Shown piece by piece: positions 1-9,741 of a DNA stretch of 64,000 bases. The translations under genes and the position numbers were made by a program. Source of the stretch: Gonocerus acuteangulatus (lineage: Eukaryota > Arthropoda > Insecta > Hemiptera > Coreidae); contig OX328124.1 of the NCBI GenBank assembly GCA_946811695.1, positions 31,743,648-31,807,647 on the forward strand, in the 5' to 3' direction. Under the pieces are notes generated by a model. That model saw only the letters and a program-made list of their open reading frames with translations. It was not told where the DNA came from and ran no database searches. Numbering within the stretch: the first letter of the stretch is position 1; each line of letters starts with the position of its first letter.

Positions 1-79
1 TGAATGAAACCCTGTCACTGGCGCACAGGGCAAATCGCCATTGCCGCGGAAGCTCATAAAAAATTAAATGTCAAATTAC

Positions 80-297
80 TTGCATACATGTTGGAAGAAG
101 TCCTTGAGCGTTCCGAAAGCTAAGTTTGCCTTGTAGATGTGTCTATTGCCGTTGATGTAGTCGAATATTGCCTTATAGTTTCTGTATTGCTGAAGCCATT
201 CCGATTCGTTGTTGAACCTGAAGTCTCCTCCGAGTGTAACAAGGACAACATTGCCGTTTGTCAGGCTCCCCATTCGGCCGTATTGTCCAAGAAGAAC
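80..297 (-). CDS. Exon C of alpha-mannosidase II-like gene (GH38)
   Basis: Third recognisable exon of a Golgi alpha-mannosidase II-like glycosidase, which trims mannose residues from N-glycans in the Golgi. On the minus strand a pyrimidine-rich acceptor (ttgttttag) precedes an open frame of 72 codons starting VLLGQYGRMG and ending FFQHVC plus two bases, then a gtaatt donor. The frame carries LGGDFRF, aligned to the family's GDDFR segment that holds the acid/base Asp, then EW, NY, FDY(I/M)N and FGTL(K/S)DFF, all in the order expected for GH38. The first Asp of the GDDFR pair is Gly here. The acceptor phase (0) matches the end of the exon at 7458. Homology is from memory of the family and splice sites are by eye. 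Confidence 0.82.
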
Positions 298-580
298 CTA
301 AAACAAATGTAATTTCGGTTATTATTGATTGAGTACAATGTATAAAATTAGGGATCTAATTGAACTATGGGATTAAATTTTGATATAATTGGTGAGCATT
401 ACGCGTTCATAAACATTACAATAAAGCGCATATATACCGAGATTTTAGCGCGGTTCCTCCCTCCCCCATAGGGAGGAACCCCGCTTATAAGGTTGATACA
501 ATGAAACAATCCGGAAGTGCCGACTAGAAAATTTCGCGTTTCAGAACCCCTAGAGACCGAAAATAACGGTGGTTCAAATT

Positions 581-623
<43 letters not shown>

Positions 624-1484
624 CTGTTCGCTCATTTCTGGCTTCCCTGATGGTCCGATTTTGAGGAAATTTGGTACAAAAATCCGTCGTCCAATTTGAA
701 AGGTCAAGTTCGTTAACCAGCAAAATCCGCCCACTGGAAGATGGCGTTTGGGGCGAAATTCGCGCAGAAAAAATCGTAACGCTTACGTTTTTGAGTTCAT
801 AAGCTTGTAAGTACTCTTTTTATAGGCTTCTTGGGCTAGGAAAACGAATGAAATCATTTTCAAGGCGATAGCTTTAACCGTTTTCGAGAAAATTGGAAAA
901 ATAGTTTTTGAATACCGTTTTTGGTTTGGGTACTTAGAATCTCGGGATCCAGTTGAAACATTATCTGCATGTTCTTCTTTCATTAAAACTAATATGTTGA
1001 AAGTTTTGTTACGTTTGGAGTTAAGGAAGGGTTAGAATAAAGTATTTTATTAACAGACATGAAAAGTTTTGGGAACTTTGTATACTTTCATTAATATCTC
1101 GAACACGGTTGGGAAATCGTGGTAAGTAGATAGAAATTATCTGAAAGCTCTATAAATTCTCTACAAAAAAGATTCTGAAACAATTTTTGATTAGGTGATG
1201 TCAATCGGAGAAATAAGTGCTTAAACTTTGAAGTGATTAATTTCGTTTATTCGAATGGTTCTTTTGTCTGTTTTTATTCCTTTTTATTTTTTAATTGCTT
1301 ATAGTTGGGTAATGTATTTGACAATAAAACAGATTAGGTAAAATAAGATAAACAATTCATTGTTAGAAATATAGCTTGCCAAGAGAAAGAGATTCGATGA
1401 CGTCTTTTGAATATTTTCAATTGCCTTCCTGCTGTTGGTTTTTTTTATTTTATTTTTCAATTGATTTTATTTGTAGAATTTTTA

Positions 1485-2175
1485 CTATAGTATAAGAACA
1501 CAGGAATATGTGAAAAATTTTGATATTTTCCAATTCCTTGAAACGTATGAAATGAAGTATCGGTAGAAGAGGAGTCTATGGTCTGAGTGCGGACCCGACC
1601 CCAGGTATAACCATAAAACCCTTTGAACAAAGGCCGAGGAAAACATTATCCACAATGGTGACTTAACTGTCAACCTTGGTCTTCCTCTGCCACCCGGCAT
1701 TTCCATTGGTATGTATTATCTTATTTCTTTGTAAAATTAATTAATGTTACTATTAGCTACTACCTATAGTTTTCATTGATATGTAGTTTCTTATTTCTTT
1801 GTAAAATTAATTAATGTTACTATTAGCACCTATTTACTTATATAAACTTCAGTAAAATAGCCTTTTTTTTCTTCTTTTTCTGTTATGTTTCTATTGATTT
1901 TCATTCTACTCATTCTAAGAATTTAAGACGAAATTGTTCTTTTATAATAAGTTAATTGTATTCATAGTTCTGTTACTTATCTCAATTATAAACTTCTTTT
2001 TTTTTTCTTTTTTTTTTTTGTTTCTGTATTAATTTCTGTTTTTCTTCGTCATTTTAGCTGACGAAGGCTTCCAATGATTAGCCGAAACGTCCTTAATATA
2101 GATTTTTTACCAAAAATCTTATTGAGGTTTCTTTAGCCGAATCCCCACCGTTCCATCTTACTTATCATCAATCTT
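1485..2175 (+). mobile_element. PLE family 2 pLTR fragment inserted in HINE A1
   Basis: From about 1640 this matches 29270-29680: CAATGG..ACTTAA, then CTTGGTCTTCCTCTGCC, TTTGTAAAATTAATTAATG and the ribozyme-bearing segment ending CCGAATCCCCACC. It is the right-hand pLTR of the Penelope-like family also seen at 11963 and 28070. The left edge is uncertain. Confidence 0.65.
2058..2091 (+). ncRNA. Hammerhead ribozyme motif, PLE family 2, decayed stem II
   Basis: The core CTGACGA, a short stem II, CGAAAC and GTC are all present. Stem II has lost two pairs compared with the copies at 12154 and 29567 (GGCTTC...TTAGCC instead of GGCTAC...GTAGCC), so activity is doubtful. Confidence 0.6.
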
Positions 2176-2281
2176 CATGGGAAAAATATTATCTGTTTCT
2201 ATTCTAAGCTTTTCAAATGACAATAGGGATATAACAGGAACCGCGCTAAGATGATGCAGTTCCTGCGAGTCGGACTTTTAC

Positions 2282-2387
2282 TTTTTAGCGCGGTTCCTCT
2301 CTCCTTCCAAAGGGTGATAACTGGCTTACAAGGTTGACCTCATGACGCAATCTGGAAGTTCCAACAAAAAATGTTCAGAATCTATTG
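2282..2387 (-). mobile_element. HINE family A, copy A2, 3' end only
   Basis: This holds the terminal TTTTTAGCGCGGTTCCTCTC (minus-strand 3' end) and the following unique 3' region (AAGGTTGACCTCATGACGCAATC). It is cut off at about 2387, where the gypsy LTR-like sequence begins. It abuts the 5' end of A1 head to tail. Confidence 0.6.
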
Positions 2388-2390
2388 ATC

Positions 2391-2881
2391 TTGTTGGGTT
2401 ATGTAAACTTGTGCATGATTATTTACATCAGAAGGTCCCAACAAGAATATTATTGCATGTTCAGAAATTAAATTAACTAATAACACAATAAACAAAAGAA
2501 ACTGGAAATAAACATGTAGAACGTCAACAGTATATAATTAAATGTAAAATAAAAATAACATATTTACATAAACTGCCTTGAGCAGTAATGAAAATAGAAA
2601 TATTAAATAGTCCAAAAATTGAGTAGATTACTTGTAGTTTTATGAGCTGGTTATGGGTTCCTGGAGGCTGCTGTGTTTGCTGATGGTAGCTACCGCGAAC
2701 AGTCCAGAGCAGTTTAAATTGTGTCTGTTTTTATAGATGCACTCACGAGAGAAGAAGAAACAAGACTGAGGTTATAGTACTCTGTGTGAAATAGTTTAAT
2801 TAGAACAGCTGGTTGCTAGATACTGCTCACTTAGGCAAGTCCCTAGCAACCATGCTTTCTGTCAGTCTCTTGCTGCTACAG
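2391..2881 (-). repeat. Probable 3' LTR of gypsy-3
   Basis: On the minus strand a G-run purine tract (TAGGGGGGGGGGAG), typical of a polypurine tract, follows the pol stop codon at 2907. It is followed by sequence starting TGTAGCAGCAAG and ending ...CATAACCCAACA, so TG...CA termini and about 490 bp. No second LTR is present for comparison, so the limits are tentative. Confidence 0.45.
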
Positions 2882-2906
2882 TACTCCCCCCCCCCTAGTG
2901 ACGGAG

Positions 2907-3380
2907 TCACTTTTCGCAAAATGACACTCTCTTCACTAGGCGACCGGACCTGGTCCTGTATGTATCAGGAGGAACAGAGGGTGTCTTCTTTTGTACCGTT
3001 GCTTGCTTCTTGTTGACTAAGGGGTTCCGAGGGGAAAGCTGGATTTTTAGTGGTCCTGGTGGTTCCTGAGACGGTTTGGATGAAATGATGGTGTTCTCTG
3101 TGTCCTCTTCTATCAGGTATGCCGGCTTTACTCTATCGATGGAGACAGTCATCTGTTTGTCGCCAATTAGTACGGTGAAAATCTTCTCACCCTTGTTCAA
3201 AACCTTGTGTGGCCCAGAATAAGGTGGGACGAGAGGTTTCCGAACTGCGTCCTCACGGAGGAAGATGTGGGTGCAAGTGGATAAGTCCTTGTGCCGAAAC
3301 GTCTTCCTTACTGGTGATCGTGGTTCTGCCGGCTTGAGACGTGATAGGTCATCTTTTAAAGCTTGAAGGGCAAGCTGCTG
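2907..3380 (-). pseudogene. gypsy-3 integrase C-terminus and pol tail
   Basis: The minus-strand frame reads QLALQALKDDLSRLKP, then TFRHKDLSTCTHIFLRED, PPYSGPHKVL, EKIFTVLIG and VSIDRVKPAYL, and ends RTRSGRLVKRVSF. This is the GPY/F-type C-terminal module of Ty3/gypsy integrases with its usual basic tail. The frame is open and well preserved, but the rest of the integrase is absent. It abuts an RT segment on the opposite strand at about 3385, so the element is rearranged. Confidence 0.8.
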
Positions 3381-3392
3381 GTCCAGTCCTCT

Positions 3393-3921
3393 TCATGTAG
3401 TTACGAAGAAGGATGGGAGTCTTAGGGTCTGCGGAGACTATCGCCGCCTGAACGAGCTGACCGTCCCAGACAGGTATGCAGTGCCGAATCTGATGGACTT
3501 TACCACTCAGCTCGATGGTAAGACCATCTTTACCACCCTGGACATAACCCGCGCGTACCACCACATCCCGATAGCCGACCAAGACGTAGAAAAGACGGCG
3601 ATCATCACACCCTTTGGCTTGTACGAATACCTCCGGATGCCCTTTGGCCTTAAGAACGCGGCTCAGACATTCCAAAGATTCGTCGATAACATGCTGCGGG
3701 ATCTGACCTACATTTTCCCCTTCTTGGATGACTTCCTCGTCGCATCGGAAACACCGGAAGACCATGAAAAGCATCTCCGTGAAGTCTTCAAGCGGATTAA
3801 CGACTTCGGTTTGTCCCTCAATGTGGCCAAGTGCGTTTTTGGCCAGCAGGAAGTGGACTTCCTCGGATTCAAGGTTGACGCAAGCGGAATTCAACCTCTT
3901 ACCTCCAATGTCCAGCCTTAA
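3393..3921 (+). pseudogene. gypsy-3 reverse transcriptase fragment
   Basis: The plus-strand frame begins LHVVTKKDGSLRVCGDYRRL and continues through VPNLMDF, FTTLDITRAYHHIPI, TAIITPFGLYEYLRMPFGLK, FPFLDDFLVAS and VDFLGFKV. These are ordered RT motifs of Ty3/gypsy, with FLDD at the catalytic YxDD position. The frame has no internal stop but stops at 3921 with no RNase H. It lies between protease (minus) and integrase tail (minus) segments of what is probably the same element. Confidence 0.85.
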
Positions 3922-4106
3922 AGTCCTCTCGCCGTAGGTAGGGATGGTGGTATTATTTGCTGCGACTAAAGTGTATTCGGAGGCTTCGCGGGATAATGGA
4001 GATAGAGGCTCCGGTGTCCACTAAGAAGGTAAGACCGGACCTCTTATCAGTGATAAATAGGCGGCGTTGGGGTTGGGCTTCGACGATGGCCGCTTCATCC
4101 GCCCAA
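3922..4106 (-). pseudogene. gypsy-3 protease fragment
   Basis: The minus strand reads RRLFITDKRSGLTFLVDTGA followed by SISIIPRS, the DTGA active site and beta-strand context of a retroviral-type aspartic protease. It is a fragment only, in inverted orientation to the neighbouring RT. Confidence 0.7.
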
Positions 4107-4111
4107 CATAT

Positions 4112-4168
<57 letters not shown>
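4107..4168. repeat. (TA)n microsatellite
   Basis: Alternating TA with a few TG/CA interruptions, abutting the gypsy-3 protease fragment. Confidence 0.95.
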
Positions 4169-4172
<4 letters not shown>

Positions 4173-4254
4173 TATATTACAGAATTTATGACTTCAAATT
4201 ATGCAAAAATATTGAATTTCAATAATTGGTTTCTTCCTATTGGAAATCTTGAAG

Positions 4255-4546
4255 CAGGAAGTTTATTCGGTGTCAATCAACTCAGTGTGTTTTTCAGTAA
4301 TAGCGTGTTTTGCAAGAGCAGATTTGCCGATATCTTTGTTCTTAATAGTTAGTTTGTGCTGTGTAAGGCGATTCTAAATTTAATTTTGTGCTTGCCCTTT
4401 TTTTTCAGCATTACAGTAGGGTATTTGACCTTCAATGGGGTTCAAATGGGATGGTGTCTTTGCGTTTAGCGTACAGGTTTGTTAGTTTATTGGTAGTTTT
4501 TGAGCCAAAATCTATTTATAAGAATTTTTATGAGGTTGGGGGGGGG
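4255..4546 (-). mobile_element. PLE family 2 fragment, decayed coding part
   Basis: The minus strand resembles the C-terminal PLE protein segment seen at 28400-28800: CAACCTCATAAAAATTC, a CCAAAATC/AACTACCAATAAACT stretch, and CACCATCCCATTTGAAC. Many indels prevent a reading frame. The inverted counterpart lies at 6979-7290, on the other side of gypsy-1. Confidence 0.5.
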
Positions 4547-4550
4547 GTTG

Positions 4551-4680
4551 TGTAATGCTTGGCTTGTCTTGCATAAATCAGATAGAACTAACCTGGTTAA
4601 CAGGTGGTTCTAAAGGTTAATAGAATTGCATATGATAAATAAATATATTCATTATTGTGCTAAAGCTTGTACTTATTACA
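4551..4680 (+). repeat. gypsy-1 5' LTR
   Basis: Starts TGTAATGCTTGG and ends ACTTATTACA. It differs from the 3' LTR at only a few positions, so the insertion is fairly young. Confidence 0.85.
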
Positions 4681-4713
4681 TGGTGGCAGCGGTAAATTAA
4701 AAAAATAAAATAA

Positions 4714-5871
4714 ATGTCTTCAATTGAAGAAATTACAAAAGCTTTTTTGGAAGCTTTGAAGTCTTCAAGAGAGGAAGGAACTACTGGGTTTGAAGTTAAT
4801 CCTCCTGAAGAATTTAACTTCCAAGATTGTTCGAAATGGCCGCAATGGATACGAAGGTTTGAAATTTACAGGTCAGCAAGCGGTCTCAGTAACAAAGGTG
4901 AATGCCAACAAATTAATTTTTTTATTTATTCTTTGGGTTTGGAGGGAGATGAATTTCTAACCTCTATTGGTTTACCTCCGGATAAAAGAAACACTTATGC
5001 CCAGGTGAAGAAACATATTGACGATCATTTCAGGCTAAGAAAAAACTTATTTTACGAACGTTCAAAATTTCTTTTGAGAACACAGGCGCCGACTGAACAG
5101 ATAGACAATTATATACAGGACTTGTACAAATTAGCAGCCAAATGTGACTGGGCTTGTGAACATTGTAATTTCGGAAAAGACTTGTTATTGCTGAAATTAG
5201 TTACTGGCCTAGCCGATAGACATCTTTCTACTGAACTACAGTTACGTCAAGAGTTGAAGATAGATGAGGCTGTTGAACGCATCCGTTTAGCTTCTGTCAT
5301 AGAGGCGCAACAAGACATGATCCGTGGCCAATCAAATAACAATCCTGGAATCGTAGAGTGTGATGCTGTTTCTAGGAAATATCCTAATAAAGATCGCCGT
5401 CTTTCTAAGGGACCAGAACGAGTAAAGAGCCAAAGAAAAGATTTTAATAGATCTTGTTACAGATGCGGAGCTGCTTACAGTGATGAGCATCGTCAGAAAT
5501 GTCCAGCTAAGGACTCTATTTGTTTTTCATGCAAGATGACGGGCCATTGGAAGTCAGCCTGTCGTTTTGCCAAGAAGGTCGACGAGGTGGACAGAAGGAG
5601 TTCCAGTTCCAGCTGCGGCAGTCTTGGGGTTGTACATTTTACAGCAACATCTCAGGTAGATGATTTATTTTATACAAATATAAAAGTCAATGGGAAAGAC
5701 ATCAGATTCAAAATCGATTCAGGAGCTGACGTATGCATCTGTGGTCCAAATATGATCGAACAACTGCGTTTGGAGATGCACAAAACGTCTAGAAAGCTTC
5801 ATGGGGCAGGCAGTAGCCAACTAAAAGTGCTTGGTAAAGTTAAAGTTGTGATGTCTAAAAATGGAATGTGA
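4714..5871 (+). CDS. gypsy-1 Gag with start of protease
   Basis: A 385-residue open frame from ATG. Residues 1-210 form a Gag capsid-like helical region (FNFQDCSKWPQWIRRFEIYR, QVKKHIDDHF, YIQDLYKLA). Around residues 245-285 are two zinc knuckles: a degenerate first one (CYRCGAAYSDEHRQKCP) and a canonical CFSCKMTGHWKSAC. Residues 335-350 carry FKIDSGADVCICG, the aspartic protease active site. The frame ends shortly after the protease start, where the pol region has been deleted, so no polymerase is made. Gag would form the particle in the cytoplasm. Confidence 0.85.
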   Translation: MSSIEEITKAFLEALKSSREEGTTGFEVNPPEEFNFQDCSKWPQWIRRFEIYRSASGLSNKGECQQINFFIYSLGLEGDEFLTSIGLPPDKRNTYAQVKKHIDDHFRLRKNLFYERSKFLLRTQAPTEQIDNYIQDLYKLAAKCDWACEHCNFGKDLLLLKLVTGLADRHLSTELQLRQELKIDEAVERIRLASVIEAQQDMIRGQSNNNPGIVECDAVSRKYPNKDRRLSKGPERVKSQRKDFNRSCYRCGAAYSDEHRQKCPAKDSICFSCKMTGHWKSACRFAKKVDEVDRRSSSSSCGSLGVVHFTATSQVDDLFYTNIKVNGKDIRFKIDSGADVCICGPNMIEQLRLEMHKTSRKLHGAGSSQLKVLGKVKVVMSKNGM

Positions 5872-6236
5872 AATGATCAAGAAAATCATGAAAATTTTCT
5901 TCTTCATTTCCTTCAAAGGTGTATATACACTTTCCTCATTTACTCCCAATGTGATAAAGGGATTATTGAATGTATCGATTGTCTTCAACATTGAATCTCC
6001 TAGAGCAAGTTCAATTGTTTTTTTTTTTTTTTTTTTTTTACTTACCACTTTTCATATTTACTTAATATGTTGTTTACGTTTATTGTTAAAGATTGTATAT
6101 TGTTATTGATGCAGTTTTGCTAGTTTCTCTTCCAGAATGGATCAATTATTTCTCATCAACTTTATAATTGCTAATACAATCATTATTGTATTCTGTTATT
6201 ATTATTATTATTTCCTTCTTTACTTAGAATTTTTTA
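5872..6236. other. Filler sequence replacing gypsy-1 pol
   Basis: About 365 bp of AT-rich DNA with no gypsy similarity that I can see, including a 20-base T run near 6019-6038. On the minus strand 5821-6015 is open and reads IELALGDSMLKTIDTF and NPFITLGVNEESVYTPLKE, which looks protein-like but which I do not recognise. Confidence 0.5.
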
Positions 6237-6836
6237 TTGGCACACAATGTGACCAAGAAAATTTTCAAGTCACACTCAACACCGCTGGAGTGTGGCTTTA
6301 GTCCTGCTCAGCTTTTATTTGGGCGGAGGATAAGGACAACCTTACCAATCATAGAGGAACAATTGATCCCTGCTTGGCCAGATTTGGACTGGTATAGAAA
6401 ATGGTGGGAGAATTCAAAAGCCGGGCAGAAGGAAAATTTTGATAACAGACATCGAGCCTGTAACCTTCGACACTTAAGGAAGGGTGAGAAGGTATGGGTG
6501 GAAAATTTAAAGAAATATGGGACCATTTTAGACCAAGGCCTTAATGAAAGAGAATATCTCATAGATGTTTCTGGGCGAATTTTTAGGAGAAACCGGGTGT
6601 TTATAGTACCCTATGAATCACGATTTTCGCCTTTGGATTGTCCGAGACAGGAAGATGCAAAGAAAAGGAGTAAAAAAATTGATGTAAATAGTGGATCTAA
6701 AGAGGTACAAAGAAGATCAGAAGAGAAGGAGAGCCAGAAAGAAGGGAATAGAAGACAAGATAATGAAGGAAGAGAAGAAGGAGTTAGGACTAGGAGTGGA
6801 AGGAGAATCAGACAGCCAAGCCGTCTCAATCTTTGA
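6237..6836 (+). pseudogene. gypsy-1 integrase C-terminal region
   Basis: A 199-codon open frame containing HSTPLECGFSPAQLLFGRRI, the classical end of the integrase catalytic domain, then FDNRHR, LRKGEKVWVENLKKYGTIL and GRIFRRNRVFIVPYESR (GPY-like module). It ends in a charged tail with GVRTRSGRRIRQPSRLNL. The catalytic DDE part is missing upstream. The stop codon lies next to the polypurine tract and 3' LTR. Confidence 0.8.
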
Positions 6837-6848
6837 GAGAAGAAAGGG

Positions 6849-6978
6849 TGTAATGGTTGGCTTGTCTTACATATATCAGATAGAACTAACCTGGTTAACA
6901 GGTGGTTCTTAAGGTTAATAGAATTGCATATGATAAATAAATATATTCATTATGGTGCTAAAGCTTGTACTTACTACA
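6849..6978 (+). repeat. gypsy-1 3' LTR
   Basis: Starts TGTAATGGTTGG and ends ACTTACTACA; 130 bp, matching 4551-4680. Confidence 0.85.
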
Positions 6979-7290
6979 GATTGATCCTCCTCTTATACCA
7001 TGAGTCCTTTCACAATGGAAATTTAAAAAGAGCTACCGACATATTAACACTAAACCAATTCCCTCAACCACATAAAAATTCTTATAAGTAAATTTTGGTT
7101 TAAAAACTACCAACAAACTAACAACACGGTACAATAAACTGAAAGACACCATCCCATTTGAACGCACCATCCACAGTTTTTTACCAAATTTCATGTCAAA
7201 CCCCCTCCTTTATACATAGAGAAAACCAAAAATTATAGTCACTCCTGCATTTCTCAACAATAACGAACGATTAAGAAGAAATAAATGGTC
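6979..7290 (+). mobile_element. PLE family 2 fragment, decayed
   Basis: Reads RATDILTLNQFPQPHK, then after indels a stretch like NSIYQIPCQTPS, matching ASDILAHNQFPPN and RCIYQVPCQTPSCNG of the PLE at 28321-29040. Inverted relative to 4255-4546. Confidence 0.55.
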
Positions 7291-7457
7291 AAAATCGCCC
7301 TGGCAAAACTTGCTAGTTCTAAAAAACACATAAAACACATATTAAACTAAAAGAAAGTGATTGGAAGAATAAAGCTGTTTTTGAAAATGAAACCAAAGCA
7401 CTATGACTAAATTATCAAGAAACTTTCTGAAGTTTTCAGTTAGGTAAATGTAGGTAC

Positions 7458-7816
7458 CTCTGATTTCTTGTGAACGTTATGGAAGGTAATATGTTCTGCG
7501 TCTGAAATTTTCATGTTAAAGTCATATTCTGGACAGAAAGTAGTAGCTGGCCCGCAGCTGTCAGTGACGGAATAGCCCGGGCTCTGTTGTACTCTCAGCT
7601 TGATTTTGGGCCCTTGGAAATCCTGTTCCCACACGAGATCAAGACTTCCAGTAGCAGAAAGGAATTCCTTCCATGAGTAGTGAATTCTCTGAATGACCAG
7701 CGATTTGATTCCTGAAGCTCCCAATAAATACGCCATTACCGAACTGCAGCCAAAAGGATCGATTGACCAAGAATTTTCTACTTCTATTCCCAGGTTCTCC
7801 CAAACCCATTGATGGC
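7458..7816 (-). CDS. Exon B of alpha-mannosidase II-like gene (GH38)
   Basis: A 359-bp exon bounded by acceptor atcttacag and donor gtacct. The minus-strand frame reads GHQWVWENLG, NSWSIDPFG, VMAYLL, VIQRIHYSWKEF, LDLVWEQDF and DSCGP...FCPEYDFN. The SIDPFG motif carries the GH38 nucleophile Asp, and IQR(V/I)HY and CGP..CC.FDF are family landmarks of Golgi mannosidase II. Two things are unusual. The His of DPFGHS is Cys, and the usual CHMMPFYSYD segment is poorly conserved (LRVQQSPGYSVTD). The split Gly codon (G|GC) fits the donor of the exon at 42827 exactly. It is a divergent member or a decaying copy, although the frame is intact. Confidence 0.88.
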
Positions 7817-7849
7817 CTGTAAGATAAAATTAATTATATTAATTCAATA

Positions 7850-8905
7850 CTTAAAATGAATATTATACATTGTACATTACAACTAAGGGTATAAATTATG
7901 TTACATAAAGGTATAAAAGTGAATAAAACACTTGGAAACTTTGAGCTATTAGGGTGGAGTATCAAATCCGTTGCGCTTTAGCTAAACTGCATTTACTCCT
8001 CAGCAAGGCGCCAAAATAAATATAAAAAATGTATTCTTTTAGAATTCAAATAACCAGTCAACTCAATTATATAAGCAAAAAATCACCAATTCACAAGAGG
8101 CTTTTGCTACCTTTGATTGATGATCAAATTGTGCTGCGGCACACAGCAGCATTGCATCAATCAACTTGGACAGTGGATGGATCCACTCTCCAAGTTGGCA
8201 AAGGTTCAATTGCAATTTTTTCAAATTATGAAGTATATTAGACATTTTTTTTAGTCGACTCTAAATAGTGCCAACTACATCACGCAAAACATGAATAAAT
8301 GAAAATATATTTGAAAATTTGCTACTGTCTAACAGCACTACTGCTGTGTGCCAGACAGCAATCCATCTGAAACCATGAATCTATGTGCTAGCGGGACGTC
8401 TTCCAATGCGTGAGGTTGATCGTGTTTAATTCGAGTGTAGGTTTAAAACTATGTTGAATCGAACCTATCGGGAATCAGGATTGGCTGGAGAAGATATTCG
8501 TCCTGAATTCTGCACCACACGTTAACTTGGAGCTGATACTGATTGTGTGACCTTCACAGGATATAAGAATTAACATGAGATCAAGTATGCGAATGGGGAC
8601 TGTTAAATATTCCATTCCGTGTGAATGTGGCCACAAAATGTCCACAAAATGTTTCGGCCGAACTGAAGATTAACATTTTTCCTCCCGCAATGTTTTGCAC
8701 AATTTTTAGTTTTATTTCTAATGTTATTTGAAAATATTTCAAATTACTTGTAAATTTTGCATTAAAATTATTTAACTAACCTGAAATCTTTTTGAATTCT
8801 CCGCTCAAAATTTCTAGTCAAAAGTGGGTGCTAAATACATTATGTAACAGATAAATCAATAAAAAATTGGAACACACGAAATGTGACATATCTCTCAAAT
8901 GAAAT
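7850..8905. other. AT-rich stretch without recognised features
   Basis: No convincing coding or repeat structure. A 70-codon open frame at 8029 and its antisense are short and lack known motifs. A local palindrome (GTGGATGGATCCAC) lies at about 8171-8184. Confidence 0.4.
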
Positions 8906-8948
8906 ACTTTTCCAATCGTTGAGAGGAGATCGTTGACCGTAGATGATG

Positions 8949-9096
8949 CAAGGTAGGGATTGTCGGGGTTCGGTCACTGCTATTTAATAAAACTACATTT
9001 TATCATAAAAATGGTTTTATTGTGCCGACGTTTCGGCTTGAACTTCAAGCCTTCATCAGGGCTGTAAAAAACAAGTAGGACGGATGTAATACTGAA

Positions 9097-9187
<91 letters not shown>

Positions 9188-9440
9188 TACATACACAAAT
9201 ACACATACATATATACATACATATATATATGGAAAAAGACAAAACATAAAATACTAGAACATAATATATAGAAGAACAATGTGCTCTAGAAGTGTTTGGA
9301 TTATTAGGAAAACAGATATAAGAATAACAGATTACATATTAGATTGGATATAAGAATAACAATATGGGCTTACCCATGGGAAGATAGAGAACTATTCCTC
9401 ACAAATGCGGGATCATTTCTGACAGTTAATACAGGGAAAC
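8949..9440 (-). repeat. PLE family 1 left pLTR and 3' region
   Basis: Starts AAGGTAGGGATTGTCGGGG, includes the antisense ribozyme and a (TA)n run at 9101-9184, and ends in GACAGTTAATACAGGGAAAC. Same sequence at 52984 (-) and inverted at 20690-21117 (+). Confidence 0.75.
9027..9059 (-). ncRNA. Hammerhead ribozyme motif, PLE family 1
   Basis: On the minus strand: CTGATGA, stem II GGCTTGA/TCAAGCC, CGAAAC, GTC. Flanking GCC and GGC can form a 3-bp stem I. All invariant core bases are present. Stem III is minimal, as known for ribozymes in Penelope-like elements, which may act as dimers. Confidence 0.85.
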
Positions 9441-9660
9441 TACACACGCTGGAACACACGCTCCGGTTTACCTGCGCAGGTCACCTGTGCAGGTAATCCT
9501 CTCCGGTACACCGGAGAGGTATACCTGCACAGGTGTACCTCTCCGGTGTACCGGAACAGGCGAGAGCCCACACACGCTCCGGTATACCTGCACAGGTGTA
9601 CCTCTCCGGTATACCGGAACAGGCGAGAGCCCACACACGCTCCGGTAAACCGGACAGATG
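9441..9660. repeat. Harbinger terminal palindrome cluster C1
   Basis: Alternating 14-bp palindromes TCCGGTATACCGGA and TACCTGCGCAGGTA (and close variants), separated by GGCGAGAGCCCACACACGCT. Similar clusters sit at every end of the two Harbinger copies, so they are probably subterminal protein-binding sites. Confidence 0.75.
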
Positions 9661-9741
9661 AAGGATTACTACAGTCTAAAAATGGCGGGCCGACAGGATG
9701 ATGTCATTGCCTTGGTGGGGTTTTTAGTGGCTATAAGCAGC

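Larger units (their letters stand above)
443..2278 (-). mobile_element. HINE family A, copy A1 (Helentron-associated, non-autonomous)
   Basis: On the minus strand the element begins with AAAAGTCCGACTCGCAGGAA at 2278, followed by the subterminal repeat TTAGCGCGGTTCC. It ends at 443 with a hairpin (GGTTCCTCCCT, loop, AGGGAGGAACC) running into GGAACCGCGCTAAAA. A (TA)n microsatellite lies at about 584-620. The layout of subterminal inverted repeats, an internal microsatellite and a 3' stem-loop is what is known of HINE/DINE elements. It is interrupted between roughly 1485 and 2175 by part of a second-family PLE. No coding capacity is seen; open frames across the TA run are artefacts. Confidence 0.75.
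4551..6978 (+). mobile_element. gypsy-1, internally deleted Ty3/gypsy element
   Basis: A complete LTR pair (130 bp each) brackets gag-protease and the integrase C-terminus; RT, RNase H and the integrase core are missing. After the 5' LTR comes TGGTGGCAGCGG, a tRNA primer site by position and its TGG start. Before the 3' LTR is the purine tract GAGAGAAGAAAGGG. The flanking bases GGTTG (4546-4550) and GATTG (6979-6983) could be a 5-bp target duplication with one change. The element lies within PLE debris. Confidence 0.85.
298..7457 (-). other. Intron between exons B and C of the GH38 gene
   Basis: Inferred intron of about 7.2 kb, from donor GAG|gtacct at 7458/7457 to acceptor ttttag|GTT at 298/297. 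It holds HINE-like elements, PLE fragments and two gypsy elements. Positions 298-442 show no recognisable feature. Inferred from exon phase and family order, not from transcript data. Confidence 0.7.

Noticed and set aside
1..75. Next exon of the mannosidase gene
   Set aside because: The frame LPRQWRFALCASD on minus does not fit GH38, and the remaining intron would be under 30 bp.
3349..3894. 181-residue minus frame
   Set aside because: Antisense shadow of the gypsy-3 reverse transcriptase.
9441..9660. CRISPR-like array of CCGGT repeats
   Set aside because: Spacing is irregular, spacers are themselves repeated, and the genome is eukaryotic; the units are palindromes at transposon ends.
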